The notes: generated by a model from the sequence alone, not told the origin. A stretch of 64,000 bases of DNA from Flavobacterium sp. ASW18X (GCF_005144745.1 NZ_SWKK01000010.1:19553-83552), one strand, 5' to 3'; positions 1 to 8,862 are shown, counted from the stretch's first letter. Translations and numbers: made by a program.

Positions 1-787
1 ATCCGTCTACAACCCAACAATGATCGTAGCCATTCCCTATTTCTAGTTGGTCATTAGTTGCATCTATGGCTTCGCCAATTGGCTTCATCCTTGTAAAATC
101 AAAAGGTGTATCTACAACAGAGCGTAATTCTCCTGTAGGGATACTGTGTACATCTACTGGTAAGTATGACTCTGCGTTTAATTGCAAATGGTGGTCTAAT
201 ACCTCTGTGTTTAAATCACCACTTAAATTAAAATAACCGTGATGAGTTAGATTGACTACAGTTGCTTTATCTGTAATGGCATGGTACACTACCTTCAACT
301 CATTAGTCTCTGTTAAGGTGTACGTCACCTTCACCTGTAAATTCCCAGGAAAACCCTCTTCTCCATCGGCACTTAGATAGGTTAATTCCAAATACACTGC
401 ATCTTGGTCTTTTCTTGTAGTAGCATCCCAAACTTTACTTTCAAAACCTTCTTCCCCTCCATGTAGATTATTTGGGCCGTTATTGGCTGCCAATTTATAG
501 ATTTGGCCATCCAGTTTAAATGACGCATTGGCAATACGGTTACCATACCGCCCTACAATAGCTCCAAAATAGGGGTCGTTTTGTAAATATCCTTCTAGAC
601 TATCAAATCCCATGGTAATATTGGCATGTTTACCCTTTTGGTCTGGTATATATAGTTCTGTTAAACGCCCCCCTAAAGTAATTATGTGGGCCTTTACCCC
701 ATTGGTATTGGTCAATATATATTTTTCTATTGTTGTACCATTAGGTAAACAGCCAAAAGGAGTGTTTGTAATTGCTAAGTGGCTCAT
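1..787 (-). CDS. galM: Aldose 1-epimerase (galactose mutarotase), 3' end outside window
   Basis: The enzyme interconverts the alpha and beta anomers of galactose and related aldoses, feeding the Leloir pathway whose galK and galT lie about 8 kb away. Translating the minus strand from the ATG at 785-787 gives about 262 residues before the window edge. Family features are visible: an N-terminal stretch with TLGGRLTELY, the substrate-binding region ending GNRIANASF, the NNGPNNLHGG motif, and NLTHHGYFNLSG, which carries the catalytic acid histidine. The normal family length is about 340-380 residues, so the C-terminal part with the catalytic glutamate is missing only because the window ends. No signal peptide is seen, so it is probably cytoplasmic. 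It is divergent from the Nudix-type regulator at 1056, a layout consistent with local control of sugar genes, but that link is inference. Confidence 0.93.
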   Translation of the reverse strand, partial: MSHLAITNTPFGCLPNGTTIEKYILTNTNGVKAHIITLGGRLTELYIPDQKGKHANITMGFDSLEGYLQNDPYFGAIVGRYGNRIANASFKLDGQIYKLAANNGPNNLHGGEEGFESKVWDATTRKDQDAVYLELTYLSADGEEGFPGNLQVKVTYTLTETNELKVVYHAITDKATVVNLTHHGYFNLSGDLNTEVLDHHLQLNAESYLPVDVHSIPTGELRSVVDTPFDFTRMKPIGEAIDATNDQLEIGNGYDHCWVVDG

Positions 788-1004
788 GAGTGTGCTTTGT
801 AGTCCTATTAATGCTGAAAGATAAGATGCTTTAAAGACAATAGTTAGTAAAGCTTTTAGAAGATACTAACTATAACGATTGCGCATGAAAAAGTTGGTAC
901 AAATTGTCCTAAATAAAAGCATAATTCTGAAATAAAAAATAAAAATAGCTGGTAGTCTAAGAAGTAGTAAACAGTAAAATTCTGCTTAAAAGAAAAAAGT
1001 CCTT

Positions 1005-1012
1005 TATTTTTG
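1005..1012 (+). promoter_or_regulatory. Possible Bacteroidota -7 element
   Basis: The octamer TATTTTTG matches the Bacteroidota -7 consensus TAnnTTTG and lies 44 bases before the start of the Nudix-type regulator gene. A clear TTG -33 element at the usual distance is not present, so this is a weak call. Confidence 0.3.
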
Positions 1013-1055
1013 TTTGGATACACTAACGAATTAAAAGCACAAAGAAACCTACTGG

Positions 1056-1781
1056 ATGGAGGCTAAACGACCTGAAAAAAATACGATTAATACCAATTAC
1101 TATGCTAACGAGGACCAAGTATTATTGGCTGTTGACTGTATTATATTTGGGTTTGATAAAAAACAGCTTAAAATTTTATTAGTAAAGCGAAACGTGGAGC
1201 CAGAAAAAGGCAAATGGTCTTTAATTGGTGGCTTTATGAAGCAAAACGAAAATCTAGATACTACAGCAGAACGCGTTTTACAATTAAATACTGGTTTAGA
1301 TAATGTGTACATGGAACAGCTTTATACCTTTAGCAACGTAGTACGTGACCCTGGAAAACGTGCCATTTCTGTTGCCTATTATGCACTAATAGACGTAGCC
1401 ACGCATGAGGTTAAAGATATTCCGTTAGAATCTGCCAAATGGTTTGATTTTAAGGAAACACCAGAACTTATTTTTGACCATGCAGAAATGGTAGAAAAAG
1501 CAATTTCTAGATTGCGTAGAAGAGCCATGACACGCCCCATTGGGTTTGAACTGCTTCCTGAAAAATTTACAATGAGGCAATTGCAAACCTTGTATGAATG
1601 CATTTTGGATAAGGAGTTAGACAAGCGCAATTTCATAAGTAAAATTAACTCCCTAGACGTGCTCATTCGTTTGGATGAAAAAGATAAAACAGATTCTAAA
1701 AAAGGGTCTTATCTATACGTTTTTGATAAAGAAAAGTACGAGAAAAAGGTAGCAGAAGAAGGCTTCAACTTTAAAATGTAA
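1056..1781 (+). CDS. NrtR/AraR-type Nudix-domain transcriptional regulator
   Basis: The 241-residue protein has a Nudix fold in roughly residues 20-150 and a winged-helix C-terminal region (about 155-235), the arrangement of the NrtR family. In Bacteroidota one known branch of that family, AraR, controls pentose utilisation. The Nudix box region reads GGFMKQNENLDTTAERVLQL. The first glycines and the ENL glutamate are there, but the REXXEE catalytic core is replaced by AERVLQ, so hydrolysis is unlikely and the domain probably serves as an effector sensor. The C-terminal part contains LPEKFTMRQLQTLYE, typical of the helix-turn-helix of this family. The gene is divergent from galM, which makes a sugar-responsive role reasonable, but its effector and targets are not shown by the sequence. 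Confidence 0.82.
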   Translation: MEAKRPEKNTINTNYYANEDQVLLAVDCIIFGFDKKQLKILLVKRNVEPEKGKWSLIGGFMKQNENLDTTAERVLQLNTGLDNVYMEQLYTFSNVVRDPGKRAISVAYYALIDVATHEVKDIPLESAKWFDFKETPELIFDHAEMVEKAISRLRRRAMTRPIGFELLPEKFTMRQLQTLYECILDKELDKRNFISKINSLDVLIRLDEKDKTDSKKGSYLYVFDKEKYEKKVAEEGFNFKM

Positions 1782-2105
1782 GACAACAGCTAAGGTATAA
1801 CGTATACATAATCAATTCCCAAGAATAACTGTTATAAAATTTACAACAAAAGTACTACTAGGATGGCTACACAATACCACAAAACTCATATCCTGTGCTT
1901 TAGGGGAACTATTTAAACCTATCAAATAAACTGCCTTCCATATTTTGACTACACACGAGCCAATTCTGTAAAGCTAAAGGATAAAATACGGATAGATTAC
2001 CGCTATAAAAATGTACACTGTTTTCTTCTTTATATTTAGATGAGAAGCAAAAAAAAAGCGATGAGAAAAACCCATCGCCCTAAATATTAAATGTATTGAT
2101 TGTCC
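1782..2105. other. Convergent intergenic region
   Basis: This 324-base AT-rich stretch separates the plus-strand regulator from the minus-strand rimK group. Apart from the terminator hairpin at 2049-2078 I see no gene, RNA or repeat in it. Confidence 0.6.
2049..2078 (-). terminator. Intrinsic terminator of the rimK group
   Basis: On the minus strand the stem GCGATG/CATCGC, with a nine-base loop, is followed by a run of nine T residues. It lies 28 bases after the rimK stop codon and is a typical Rho-independent terminator. Confidence 0.85.
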
Positions 2106-3476
2106 TTAATGCGAGGTATATTTTAACTTACGCTCAATAGTCTCTATCATAATATTGGCAATATCTAAGCCTGTTGCGTTTTCTATGCCTTCTAAGCCTG
2201 GGGAAGAGTTAACTTCTAACAATAATGGTCCGCGATTACTACGAATTAAATCGACCCCTGCAACATCTAAATTCAACGCTTTAGCTGATTTTACTGCTAG
2301 TTTGCGTTCTTCTGAAGTTATCTTTATTAAAGAGGCTTTACCACCTTGATGAATGTTAGCCCGGAATTCGCCCTTCTGTGCTTGCCTTTGCATGGAGGCT
2401 ACTACCTTACCATTAACCACAAAACAACGGATATCTTGCCCATTGGCTTCTTTGATAAATTCTTGCACCAAGATATTGGTTTGCACACTCTTAAAAGCAT
2501 TAATAACACTTTCTGCAGCCTTATTGGTTTCTGCCAAAACTACACCTCTACCTTGTGTACTTTCTAGTAATTTTATAATTAAAGGTGCCCCATCTACCAT
2601 CCGGATAAGGTCCTTGGTATCTTGTGGTGATTTAGCAAAACCGGTTACTGGAATATGTATATCGTTTTTAGAAAAAACTTGTGAAGCGTACAGTTTATCT
2701 CTAGATTTAGAAATAGCATCGGCAGAATTAAGACAGTATACGCCAAGGGTATGAAATTGCCTCAGTAAAGCACAACCATAAAAAGTAACTGATGGTTTTA
2801 TACGGGGTATTACCGCGTCCATTTTATCCAAAACATTACCACCTCTGTACCGTACCTGTGGCGCTATGGCATCTAATTTCATGTACGCACTTTCTACGTT
2901 CAGAAAAACTACTTCGTGCCCTCTTGCTTGTCCTGCCTCTACAATACGCTTATTGCTATATAAATTAGGATTACTTGCTAATAAACCTATGGTTAGACCA
3001 TCTTTTTTACGCATATAAGGTTTATAGAGCACATTCATTTCATCATCAGAAATATCGCCCATTAAAAAACTTTCAGAAGGGTCTACTAAAAAGCGGTCGT
3101 TTAAAGCTTCTCTACCCAAAAGCATACGATACTCCATAGTATCTCTATTAGCAAGGGTTACTTCTATGTCAAAAGTTTGGTCACCAATACCTACGTGTGT
3201 TTTAATTACAGGACGTTCTTCTGCTATTCCTTGAGAGCTTTTTACAGTTCTGAGCCCTACCAATCTAGCTTGGCAAAGAATAGATATACTTCTGTTATCT
3301 TGAATGGGGTTTACCTCAAACCGCACCCATTCTTCTAATCCTTTAGTAAATATTTTAACCTTTGTGGCTTGCAAAGAAGAGGTTTTAGCTCCAGAATCTA
3401 CTCGTGCCTTAATGGCAGGAATACCCAGTTCTTCTAGTTTGCACCATTCCTCGCTTGCTACTACTGCTTTATTCAT
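2106..3476 (-). CDS. rimK: RimK-type ATP-grasp ligase with N-terminal protease-like domain
   Basis: The 456-residue protein combines two domains. Residues about 5-150 match the RimK-associated retropepsin-like (annotated ATP-dependent zinc protease) family, with the motif [16 protein letters not shown] near the start and MLLGREAL near the end of the domain. Residues about 160-456 are the ATP-grasp ligase, with [18 protein letters not shown] for ATP binding, [15 protein letters not shown], and [13 protein letters not shown] carrying metal-binding Glu and Asn. E. coli RimK adds glutamates to the C-terminus of ribosomal protein S6; the substrate of fused forms is less certain. In many bacteria the two domains are separate adjacent genes, so the fusion argues for a joint function. 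The gene is last in a minus-strand run with a DUF155 protein (9-base gap) and a Nudix hydrolase. Confidence 0.9.
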   Translation of the reverse strand: MNKAVVASEEWCKLEELGIPAIKARVDSGAKTSSLQATKVKIFTKGLEEWVRFEVNPIQDNRSISILCQARLVGLRTVKSSQGIAEERPVIKTHVGIGDQTFDIEVTLANRDTMEYRMLLGREALNDRFLVDPSESFLMGDISDDEMNVLYKPYMRKKDGLTIGLLASNPNLYSNKRIVEAGQARGHEVVFLNVESAYMKLDAIAPQVRYRGGNVLDKMDAVIPRIKPSVTFYGCALLRQFHTLGVYCLNSADAISKSRDKLYASQVFSKNDIHIPVTGFAKSPQDTKDLIRMVDGAPLIIKLLESTQGRGVVLAETNKAAESVINAFKSVQTNILVQEFIKEANGQDIRCFVVNGKVVASMQRQAQKGEFRANIHQGGKASLIKITSEERKLAVKSAKALNLDVAGVDLIRSNRGPLLLEVNSSPGLEGIENATGLDIANIMIETIERKLKYTSH

Positions 3477-3485
3477 TTTATCCTA

Positions 3486-4271
3486 TTATTTAAACATTCG
3501 CAATATGAACATATCAAGGATTTCTACCAAGATTAGAATAATAATTATCCATTCTAAACGGCTACTTTCCTTATGGTCCATGATGTCTTTAAATAAGCTA
3601 AGGTTTTCTTTGATAATGTTTCCCTGCTCCTTAATAGTGCGGTACCGTTCCTTTAAATCAAAAATTCTTTTTAAATCCTTATCTAACTTATCTAAATTTT
3701 CATCTTCCCAAGTTACTTCATGCGAATCAAAAATGTAAAGATTCTCTGATATTTGATTGTTAATATTTAGGACTTTTCCAATGTGCCGTTTTAATTTTTT
3801 ACCACCAATATCTAATTTACCGTGCATCTCTAAAAAAGTAGTATGCTTTCTGGTCTCTTTAATAATTTGCTCTGATAATCTAGAAAAGTAATCTAAGGCA
3901 ACGGATTGTGCCAAATGCATTAGCGTTAATCTAATGCCTTCTACATTATCTTTTTTTAGCGTTACCTTATTATTGGTCACTCTAACCCAAGGTGTTTCTG
4001 CTACAAACTCTAAAGTAATATCATCCATCAGGCATTCTACTTGCCATTGGTCTGTATGGGATTGTAATTGATTTAGGAGTGTAGCTACACGTTCGGAAGT
4101 ATAACCATAATAAGATATCATTCCGTATTTAAATAGGTATATATAGGCGTCTTGGTCTTTAAAGAAAAGTTCGTCCCTATCACCAAAAATGAGACTACCT
4201 AACTGCAAGTCTCTACACTTTGCAATATCTATAGCACCTGCTATATGCATTGCAACAGCTTTATTTTCCAT
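3486..4271 (-). CDS. DUF155/RMND1-family membrane protein
   Basis: The 261-residue protein fits the DUF155 family, whose eukaryotic members (RMND1, yeast Rmd1) act at membranes, RMND1 in mitochondrial translation. No bacterial function is established. Visible family features are the segment DAYIYLFKYGMISYYGY near residue 42, a central alpha/beta region, ARSVALDYFSR-like residues (here AQSVALDYFSR, near 140), a helical charged region at 145-225 containing ISENLYIFDSHEVTWED, and a single hydrophobic segment WIIIILILVEILDMFIL near the C-terminus that should anchor the protein with its bulk in the cytoplasm. It lies 9 bases upstream of rimK and 13 bases downstream of the Nudix gene, so the three are probably one transcript. 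Confidence 0.82.
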   Translation of the reverse strand: MENKAVAMHIAGAIDIAKCRDLQLGSLIFGDRDELFFKDQDAYIYLFKYGMISYYGYTSERVATLLNQLQSHTDQWQVECLMDDITLEFVAETPWVRVTNNKVTLKKDNVEGIRLTLMHLAQSVALDYFSRLSEQIIKETRKHTTFLEMHGKLDIGGKKLKRHIGKVLNINNQISENLYIFDSHEVTWEDENLDKLDKDLKRIFDLKERYRTIKEQGNIIKENLSLFKDIMDHKESSRLEWIIIILILVEILDMFILRMFK

Positions 4272-4284
4272 TACTTATTTACTG

Positions 4285-4749
4285 CTATGAAGTACGTTGT
4301 ATGGGAGAAGATTGTTGTAGTGCGTAAGTCTCTACATAAGTGGTTTCTTCTTTGGCCCCTTTATTTTTAAAGTAAGTTTTAATGGCCTTACGGTCTGTTT
4401 TATCCATATATTCTATGGCCTCTTTATAATCTAGCCACAAAGTTTCTGTGAACTTGTGCGTTTCTATAACAGCAATTGGTTTTTCTTCTATTTTACTGTA
4501 ATAGTATTTTTTAGAGTAAGTAACTTCTTTAGATTTCTCTATAAAAGTAAAAAAGAGCTCCAATGCATCTTCTTGTAATTGTAGAGCTATTTCTTCTGCT
4601 GTCTCACGCATCAGTGCTTCTATGTACGTTTCATTTTTTTTTCTAATCCCACCAGGAAGGGTGTATTGTTTGCGTTTTCCCACTTTTCTCATCACTAAGA
4701 CTTTCTGGTCTTTTATCGCAACCAATCTAGATTTAAAAATTTTTTTCAT
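4285..4749 (-). CDS. Nudix hydrolase
   Basis: This 154-residue protein hydrolyses some nucleoside-diphosphate-linked compound; the substrate cannot be read from the sequence. The Nudix box is intact: GGIRKKNETYIEALMRETAEE supplies the expected glycine, first glutamate and REXXEE core. I chose the ATG at 4747-4749, giving MKKIFKSRL. A longer reading frame opens at 4776, but that codon lies inside the strong inverted repeat at 4767-4790 and adds residues not expected in the family. It sits 13 bases upstream of the DUF155 gene and 49 bases downstream of a small secreted protein gene. Confidence 0.85.
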   Translation of the reverse strand: MKKIFKSRLVAIKDQKVLVMRKVGKRKQYTLPGGIRKKNETYIEALMRETAEEIALQLQEDALELFFTFIEKSKEVTYSKKYYYSKIEEKPIAVIETHKFTETLWLDYKEAIEYMDKTDRKAIKTYFKNKGAKEETTYVETYALQQSSPIQRTS

Positions 4750-4766
4750 ACAAATAAGCTTAATAT

Positions 4767-4790
4767 GGGCAAGCAAGATAAAGCTTGCCC
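4767..4790. repeat. Perfect 8-bp inverted repeat between two minus-strand genes
   Basis: GGGCAAGC and GCTTGCCC flank an eight-base loop, 9 bases past the stop of the small secreted protein gene. The T-rich stretch (ATTGTTTTTT) lies on the plus-strand side, so it is not a clean terminator for the minus-strand gene; it may act as a processing or weak termination signal. Confidence 0.5.
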
Positions 4791-4798
4791 ATTGTTTT

Positions 4799-5104
4799 TT
4801 ATTGTATGGGCACCAATTTTTTTAAGATGTACACCTCAAATTCTTGGTCTTCCTCATCAATATCAGTTTCTATGGAAAAGGTTACCTTAAATGGTTTACC
4901 CACCCACTCTTCTGATGTAAGGTCGTAGTTTTCTAGTACTTCTGCAGGTACGTCAGAGAAATCATAGGAGGTACCATCGTCCCCCATAAAAGAATACATC
5001 TCATTAACGTAGCCGTCATACGTAGCTGCTACGGTCTGGTCTTGCACGTCTAATCCTTGTAGTGCAACCATGAAGAAAGCAAAAATAATTGCAGTTAATT
5101 TCAT
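4799..5104 (-). CDS. Small exported protein of unknown function
   Basis: The 101-residue product starts with a short basic end and a hydrophobic stretch, KLTAIIFAFFMVALQG, that looks like a signal peptide. The mature part is strongly acidic (for example ETDIDEEDQEFE) with no cysteine or known motif. I do not recognise the family. It starts 15 bases after the stop of the DHS-like polyamine gene and may be transcribed with it. The compact beta-like alternation in KPFKVTFSIETDI hints at a small folded domain, but that is only a guess. Confidence 0.7.
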   Translation of the reverse strand: MKLTAIIFAFFMVALQGLDVQDQTVAATYDGYVNEMYSFMGDDGTSYDFSDVPAEVLENYDLTSEEWVGKPFKVTFSIETDIDEEDQEFEVYILKKLVPIQ

Positions 5105-5119
5105 TCTTAGAATAGTGAA

Positions 5120-6094
5120 TTATAAATCTAATAAATAAGCGAAAATCAAGGGTGCCACTATAGTAGCATCTGATTCAACAATAAACTTAGGTGTATCTAT
5201 ATCTAGCTTACCCCAAGTAATCTTCTCATTTGGCACCGCACCGGAGTACGACCCATAACTAGTAGTAGAATCACTTATCTGGCAAAAGTAGCTCCAGAAT
5301 GGTGTTTCTGTTTCTTCCATATCCTGATATAGCATGGGTACTACGCAGATAGGAAAATCCCCTGCAATACCACCACCTATCTGGAAAAATCCAATTCCGT
5401 TTTGGCTGTTGTCTCTATACCAACCTGCCAAAAAGGTCATATACTCTATCCCCGATTTTACGGTACTCGCTTTTAACTCTCCCTTTAGTACATAGCTAGC
5501 AAAAATGTTACCCATGGTGCTGTCTTCCCAACCGGGGACAACAATAGGCAAGTTTTTTTCTGCCGCGGCATACATCCAAGAATCTTTTAAATCTATCTCA
5601 TAATATTCTTCTAAAACGCCAGAAAGTAACATTTTGTACATGTATTCGTGCGGAAAGTAACGTTCTCCTTTATCATCTGCATCCTTCCAAATCTTATGAA
5701 CGTGTTTTTGCAGCCTTCTAAAGGCTTCCTCTTCTGGAATACAAGTATCTGTTACCCTATTTAGGCCGTTTTCTAGTAAATCCCACTCGTCTTTTGGTGT
5801 TAAATCTCTATAGTTTGGCACCCTTTTGTAGTGCGAATGTGCTACAAGGTTCATAATATCTTCTTCCAAGTTTGCACCCGTACAAGAAATAATTTGCACT
5901 TTGTCTTGGCGAATCATCTCTGCAAAACTTTTACCCAATTCTGCGGTACTCATTGCCCCAGCTAAAGACACCAACATTTTAGCGCCATTGTTTAGCTGTG
6001 CCTCGTACCCTTTTGCGGCATCTACCAAGGCAGCTGCGTTAAAGTGCAGGTAGTGTTTTTCTATAAAATTAGATATAGGTCCTTTATTGCTCAT
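5120..6094 (-). CDS. Deoxyhypusine-synthase-like protein, probable homospermidine synthase
   Basis: The 324-residue protein belongs to the deoxyhypusine synthase family, NAD-dependent enzymes that move an aminobutyl group. Bacteria lack the eIF5A substrate, and bacterial members are known to include homospermidine synthases that join two putrescine units. The lysine that forms the covalent intermediate in the human enzyme lies in a WGK motif; here it is conserved in TWGKLDIDTP (Lys about 296). The NAD-binding segments SCTGANLEED and IGGGIAGDF are also present, and SDATIVAPLIFAYLL matches the family's end. The start overlaps the end of speB by 11 bases, indicating translational coupling, and speA lies just upstream. 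Flavobacteriaceae typically contain homospermidine, so that product is the best inference; another aminobutyl acceptor is possible. Confidence 0.87.
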   Translation of the reverse strand: MSNKGPISNFIEKHYLHFNAAALVDAAKGYEAQLNNGAKMLVSLAGAMSTAELGKSFAEMIRQDKVQIISCTGANLEEDIMNLVAHSHYKRVPNYRDLTPKDEWDLLENGLNRVTDTCIPEEEAFRRLQKHVHKIWKDADDKGERYFPHEYMYKMLLSGVLEEYYEIDLKDSWMYAAAEKNLPIVVPGWEDSTMGNIFASYVLKGELKASTVKSGIEYMTFLAGWYRDNSQNGIGFFQIGGGIAGDFPICVVPMLYQDMEETETPFWSYFCQISDSTTSYGSYSGAVPNEKITWGKLDIDTPKFIVESDATIVAPLIFAYLLDL

Positions 6095-7022
6095 CGTAAA
6101 AATCTTCTGCGTTTAAATTTCTTTTGTGTAATGGTTCAGCTCCATCTAATTCCTCTGTTTCAATTTCGTCTTTTCTAAACTTATAGCTTAACATTTTGTA
6201 ATATAGTTTTGCAGCTAAAAAGTCAGACGAGCGGTCTATCTCATTTGGGCAAAGCTCCACGATATCAAAACCTACCACGTTTTTGCTTTCAAAAATTTTG
6301 CTTAAAAACTCTAAGGTTTCGTACCACAATAAGCCACCTGGCTCCGGTGTTCCCGTAGATGGACAAATAGAAGGATCAAACGCATCCAAATCAAACGTGA
6401 TGTAAACGTTGTCTGTCATTAATTCTATGGCGTTATCCATCCAAAAATCGTCCGTAACCATCTCATGCGCAAAAAACACTTTGTTATAATCCATAACCAA
6501 AGTTTCTGCATGGTCCATACTACGGATACCTACTTGTATTAAATTGGTGGTCTCATTGGCCTCATACAACGCACATGCATGGTTGTATTTGGTACCTTCG
6601 TACTCCTTACGCAAATCTGCGTGAGCATCTATCTGTACTACGGTTAAATCTTGGTAATATTCAGAAAAAGCACGTATTGCGCCTATAGAAACCGAATGCT
6701 CACCACCAAACATGGTTACTAATTTATTACGCTTAACCAGTTCTTTTACCTTATCGTGCACCGCGGTAACCATAGCTTCAGGAGAGTTAAAACCTTCCAT
6801 AGTATCTGCTAGGTAAATGCCTTCTTTATACACTTCACTATCGGTCTCTATATCATAGAGTTCCATATTCTCAGAAGCCTCCAAAAAAGCTTCTGGTCCC
6901 TTGTCTGCTCCTTTGCCCCATGTGCTTGTACCATCATAAGCTACGGGCAATAAAACTACTTTAGACTTATCCATAGCGGCATATTGGTCTGGAATGCCAG
7001 CATAGGTCCTATTTTTTTTCAT
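6084..7022 (-). CDS. speB: Agmatinase/arginase-family ureohydrolase
   Basis: The 312-residue protein is a manganese-dependent ureohydrolase. The metal-binding motifs are visible: GGEHS near residue 105, DAHADLR near 130, and TFDLDAFDPS near 215, which supply the usual His and Asp ligands. Position between an arginine decarboxylase and a DHS-like gene argues that it splits agmatine into putrescine and urea rather than acting on arginine. The length is normal for the family. The gene follows speA after 54 bases and overlaps the next gene by 11 bases. Confidence 0.9.
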   Translation of the reverse strand: MKKNRTYAGIPDQYAAMDKSKVVLLPVAYDGTSTWGKGADKGPEAFLEASENMELYDIETDSEVYKEGIYLADTMEGFNSPEAMVTAVHDKVKELVKRNKLVTMFGGEHSVSIGAIRAFSEYYQDLTVVQIDAHADLRKEYEGTKYNHACALYEANETTNLIQVGIRSMDHAETLVMDYNKVFFAHEMVTDDFWMDNAIELMTDNVYITFDLDAFDPSICPSTGTPEPGGLLWYETLEFLSKIFESKNVVGFDIVELCPNEIDRSSDFLAAKLYYKMLSYKFRKDEIETEELDGAEPLHKRNLNAEDFYDEQ

Positions 7023-7076
7023 TTTAAAAGGGTACTAAAAATTATTTGTTGTTTTATTTTTTACGAAAATGCTCAA

Positions 7077-8474
7077 TTACTTGGTATACCCTAAGATATC
7101 CATAAATTTGGCTGATGTCTGTTGTTCTGCAAAAACTTTTGTAGTTAGCTCACCATTTTCATCTCTATCTATGAGAATGTGTTTTGGTGCTGGTATTAAA
7201 CAGTGTTGCAATCCGCCATAACCCCCTATAGACTCTTGGTATGCTCCTGTATTAAAGAAACCAATGTACAAGGGTTTATCCTTTTTGTATTTTGGCAAAT
7301 AAATAGCGTTCATGTGTTGCTCAGAGTTGTAGTAATCATCACTGTCACATGTTAATCCACCAAGCAGAACACGCTCATACTCCTCATTCCAACGGTTTAT
7401 AGCCAGTAAAATAAAGCGCTTATTTATAGCCCAAGAATCTGGCAAGGTTGTTATGAAAGATGAGTTGATCATATTCCATTTTTCCCTATCATTTTGTTGT
7501 TTTTGGTACAATACCTCATAAATGGCACCGCCACTTTCGCCTACGGTAAAACTTCCAAATTCAGTGAAAATATGGGGTACATCTACTTTTGCTTCTTGGC
7601 ATGCCTGGTTTATCTGATTGATGATTTCATCTATCATATAAGCATAATCATATTCAAACGCCAACGAATTTTTGATAGGAAAACCACCACCAATATTTAG
7701 GCTATCCAAAGTTGGGCAAACGCGTTTAAGGTTAATATACACCTTTAAACATTTTAATAGTTCGTTCCAATAATAAGCGGTATCCCTAATACCGGTGTTG
7801 ATGAAAAAGTGAAGCATTTTAAGATTCACTTGCTCATTTTCTTTAACAGATTGATTGTAAAAAGGAACTATATTTTTATAGCCAATACCCAATCTTGAAG
7901 TATAGAACTCAAATTTTGGTTCTTCTTCTGATGCGATACGAATACCCACATTAAACGTTCCGTTAATGTTGGACTGCAACAAGTTGAGCTCCTCATAATT
8001 ATCAATAATAGGAATACAATTTTCGTGTCCGTTATTGATAAGGTCTGCAATATTATTGATGTATTTATCGCGCTTAAACCCATTGCAAAGTACAAAGGTA
8101 TCTTTGCTTATTTTGCCTTTAGATTTAAGATGGTTTACAATATCGATATCAAAAGCCGAAGACGTTTCTATATGGATGTTATTCTTCAAAGCCTCATTCA
8201 ACACATGCTGAAAATGCGAGCTTTTGGTACAATAGCAATAATGGTAATTACCCTTATACCCATGCTTTTTAATGGATTTGGCAAACCACTTTTGTGCACG
8301 TTGTATGTTGTCTGATATTTTTGGCAGGTATGTGAATTTTAAAGGTGCGCCATACTCAGCGATTAATCCTTTTAAATCGATACCATGAAATTCTAAATTG
8401 TTGTCTTTAAGTTGAAATTCCTCTTGTGGAAAGTCATAGGTTTGATCAATTAGATCAAAATATTTCGTTTTCAT
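7077..8474 (-). CDS. speA: Arginine decarboxylase, short Bacteroidota form
   Basis: The 465-residue protein is a PLP-dependent fold-type III decarboxylase that should convert arginine to agmatine, the first step of polyamine synthesis. The PLP lysine lies in CYCTKSSHF (Lys84), where classical SpeA has a KVNQ-type motif. LNIGGGFPIKNS provides the glycine-rich phosphate loop, and GGLTCDSDDYY supplies the CDSxD active-site cysteine and aspartate. E. coli SpeA is about 630-660 residues, so this is the shorter form usual in Bacteroidota. It is the first gene of the operon speA-speB-DHS-like. Upstream is a 388-base untranslated region that is unusually structured for an AT-rich genome (see 8475-8862). 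Confidence 0.9.
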   Translation of the reverse strand: MKTKYFDLIDQTYDFPQEEFQLKDNNLEFHGIDLKGLIAEYGAPLKFTYLPKISDNIQRAQKWFAKSIKKHGYKGNYHYCYCTKSSHFQHVLNEALKNNIHIETSSAFDIDIVNHLKSKGKISKDTFVLCNGFKRDKYINNIADLINNGHENCIPIIDNYEELNLLQSNINGTFNVGIRIASEEEPKFEFYTSRLGIGYKNIVPFYNQSVKENEQVNLKMLHFFINTGIRDTAYYWNELLKCLKVYINLKRVCPTLDSLNIGGGFPIKNSLAFEYDYAYMIDEIINQINQACQEAKVDVPHIFTEFGSFTVGESGGAIYEVLYQKQQNDREKWNMINSSFITTLPDSWAINKRFILLAINRWNEEYERVLLGGLTCDSDDYYNSEQHMNAIYLPKYKKDKPLYIGFFNTGAYQESIGGYGGLQHCLIPAPKHILIDRDENGELTTKVFAEQQTSAKFMDILGYTK

Positions 8475-8862
8475 TTTTGTTTATGCATCTGTTAATCCTA
8501 AAATTCTAAAAAATACGAGGGAATAACAAGAATATCAGATACGAAATTCAAAAACGGTGTATGGTTTAAACGTGCGGTTTAAAATAGTTGCACGTCCTGA
8601 CAACAAGCGGTCTTTAGAAGTCAGCCCTAGTATCCGGAGTCCTAATCTTAGAACAGCTTTTTGGGTAGACTTCCTTATCCCCAAAGGCCCGAACATGAAA
8701 AAAGTTTTCAATAAAAAGGCAATGCGTCCGGTTAATTAGTTGGACTCATTTAACGGGGCAAACATAGATAAAAAATCGATGCTGCAAACTTTTTAAATAT
8801 TTTTTTTGCTTTTTATACCAAAAAAAATGTAAAACCTTGATTTACAACTTGTTTTTTAAGAC
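8475..8862. other. Structured intergenic region upstream of speA, unidentified
   Basis: The stretch between speA and the gal terminator has a block at about 8560-8750 with higher GC than ordinary spacers here. It contains several complementary segments: ACGTGC (8570-8575) with GCACGT (8590-8595), GAAGTC (8617-8622) with GACTTC (8668-8673), and GAGTCC (8637-8642) with GGACTC (8742-8747). It also has a tandem GGTTTAAA at 8563 and 8576. Short open frames exist on both strands (60 codons plus, about 53 codons minus), but neither has recognisable homology or clear coding bias. It could be a long speA leader or a small RNA gene. I cannot assign a known RNA family. Confidence 0.45.

Noticed and set aside
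2346..2754. Long open frames antisense to rimK
   Set aside because: They mirror the codon pattern of rimK and have no independent start signals or recognisable motifs.
8557..8739. A 60-codon plus-strand ORF upstream of speA
   Set aside because: No recognisable motif, and it coincides with a region of inverted repeats that also has an open frame on the other strand, so coding is not supported.
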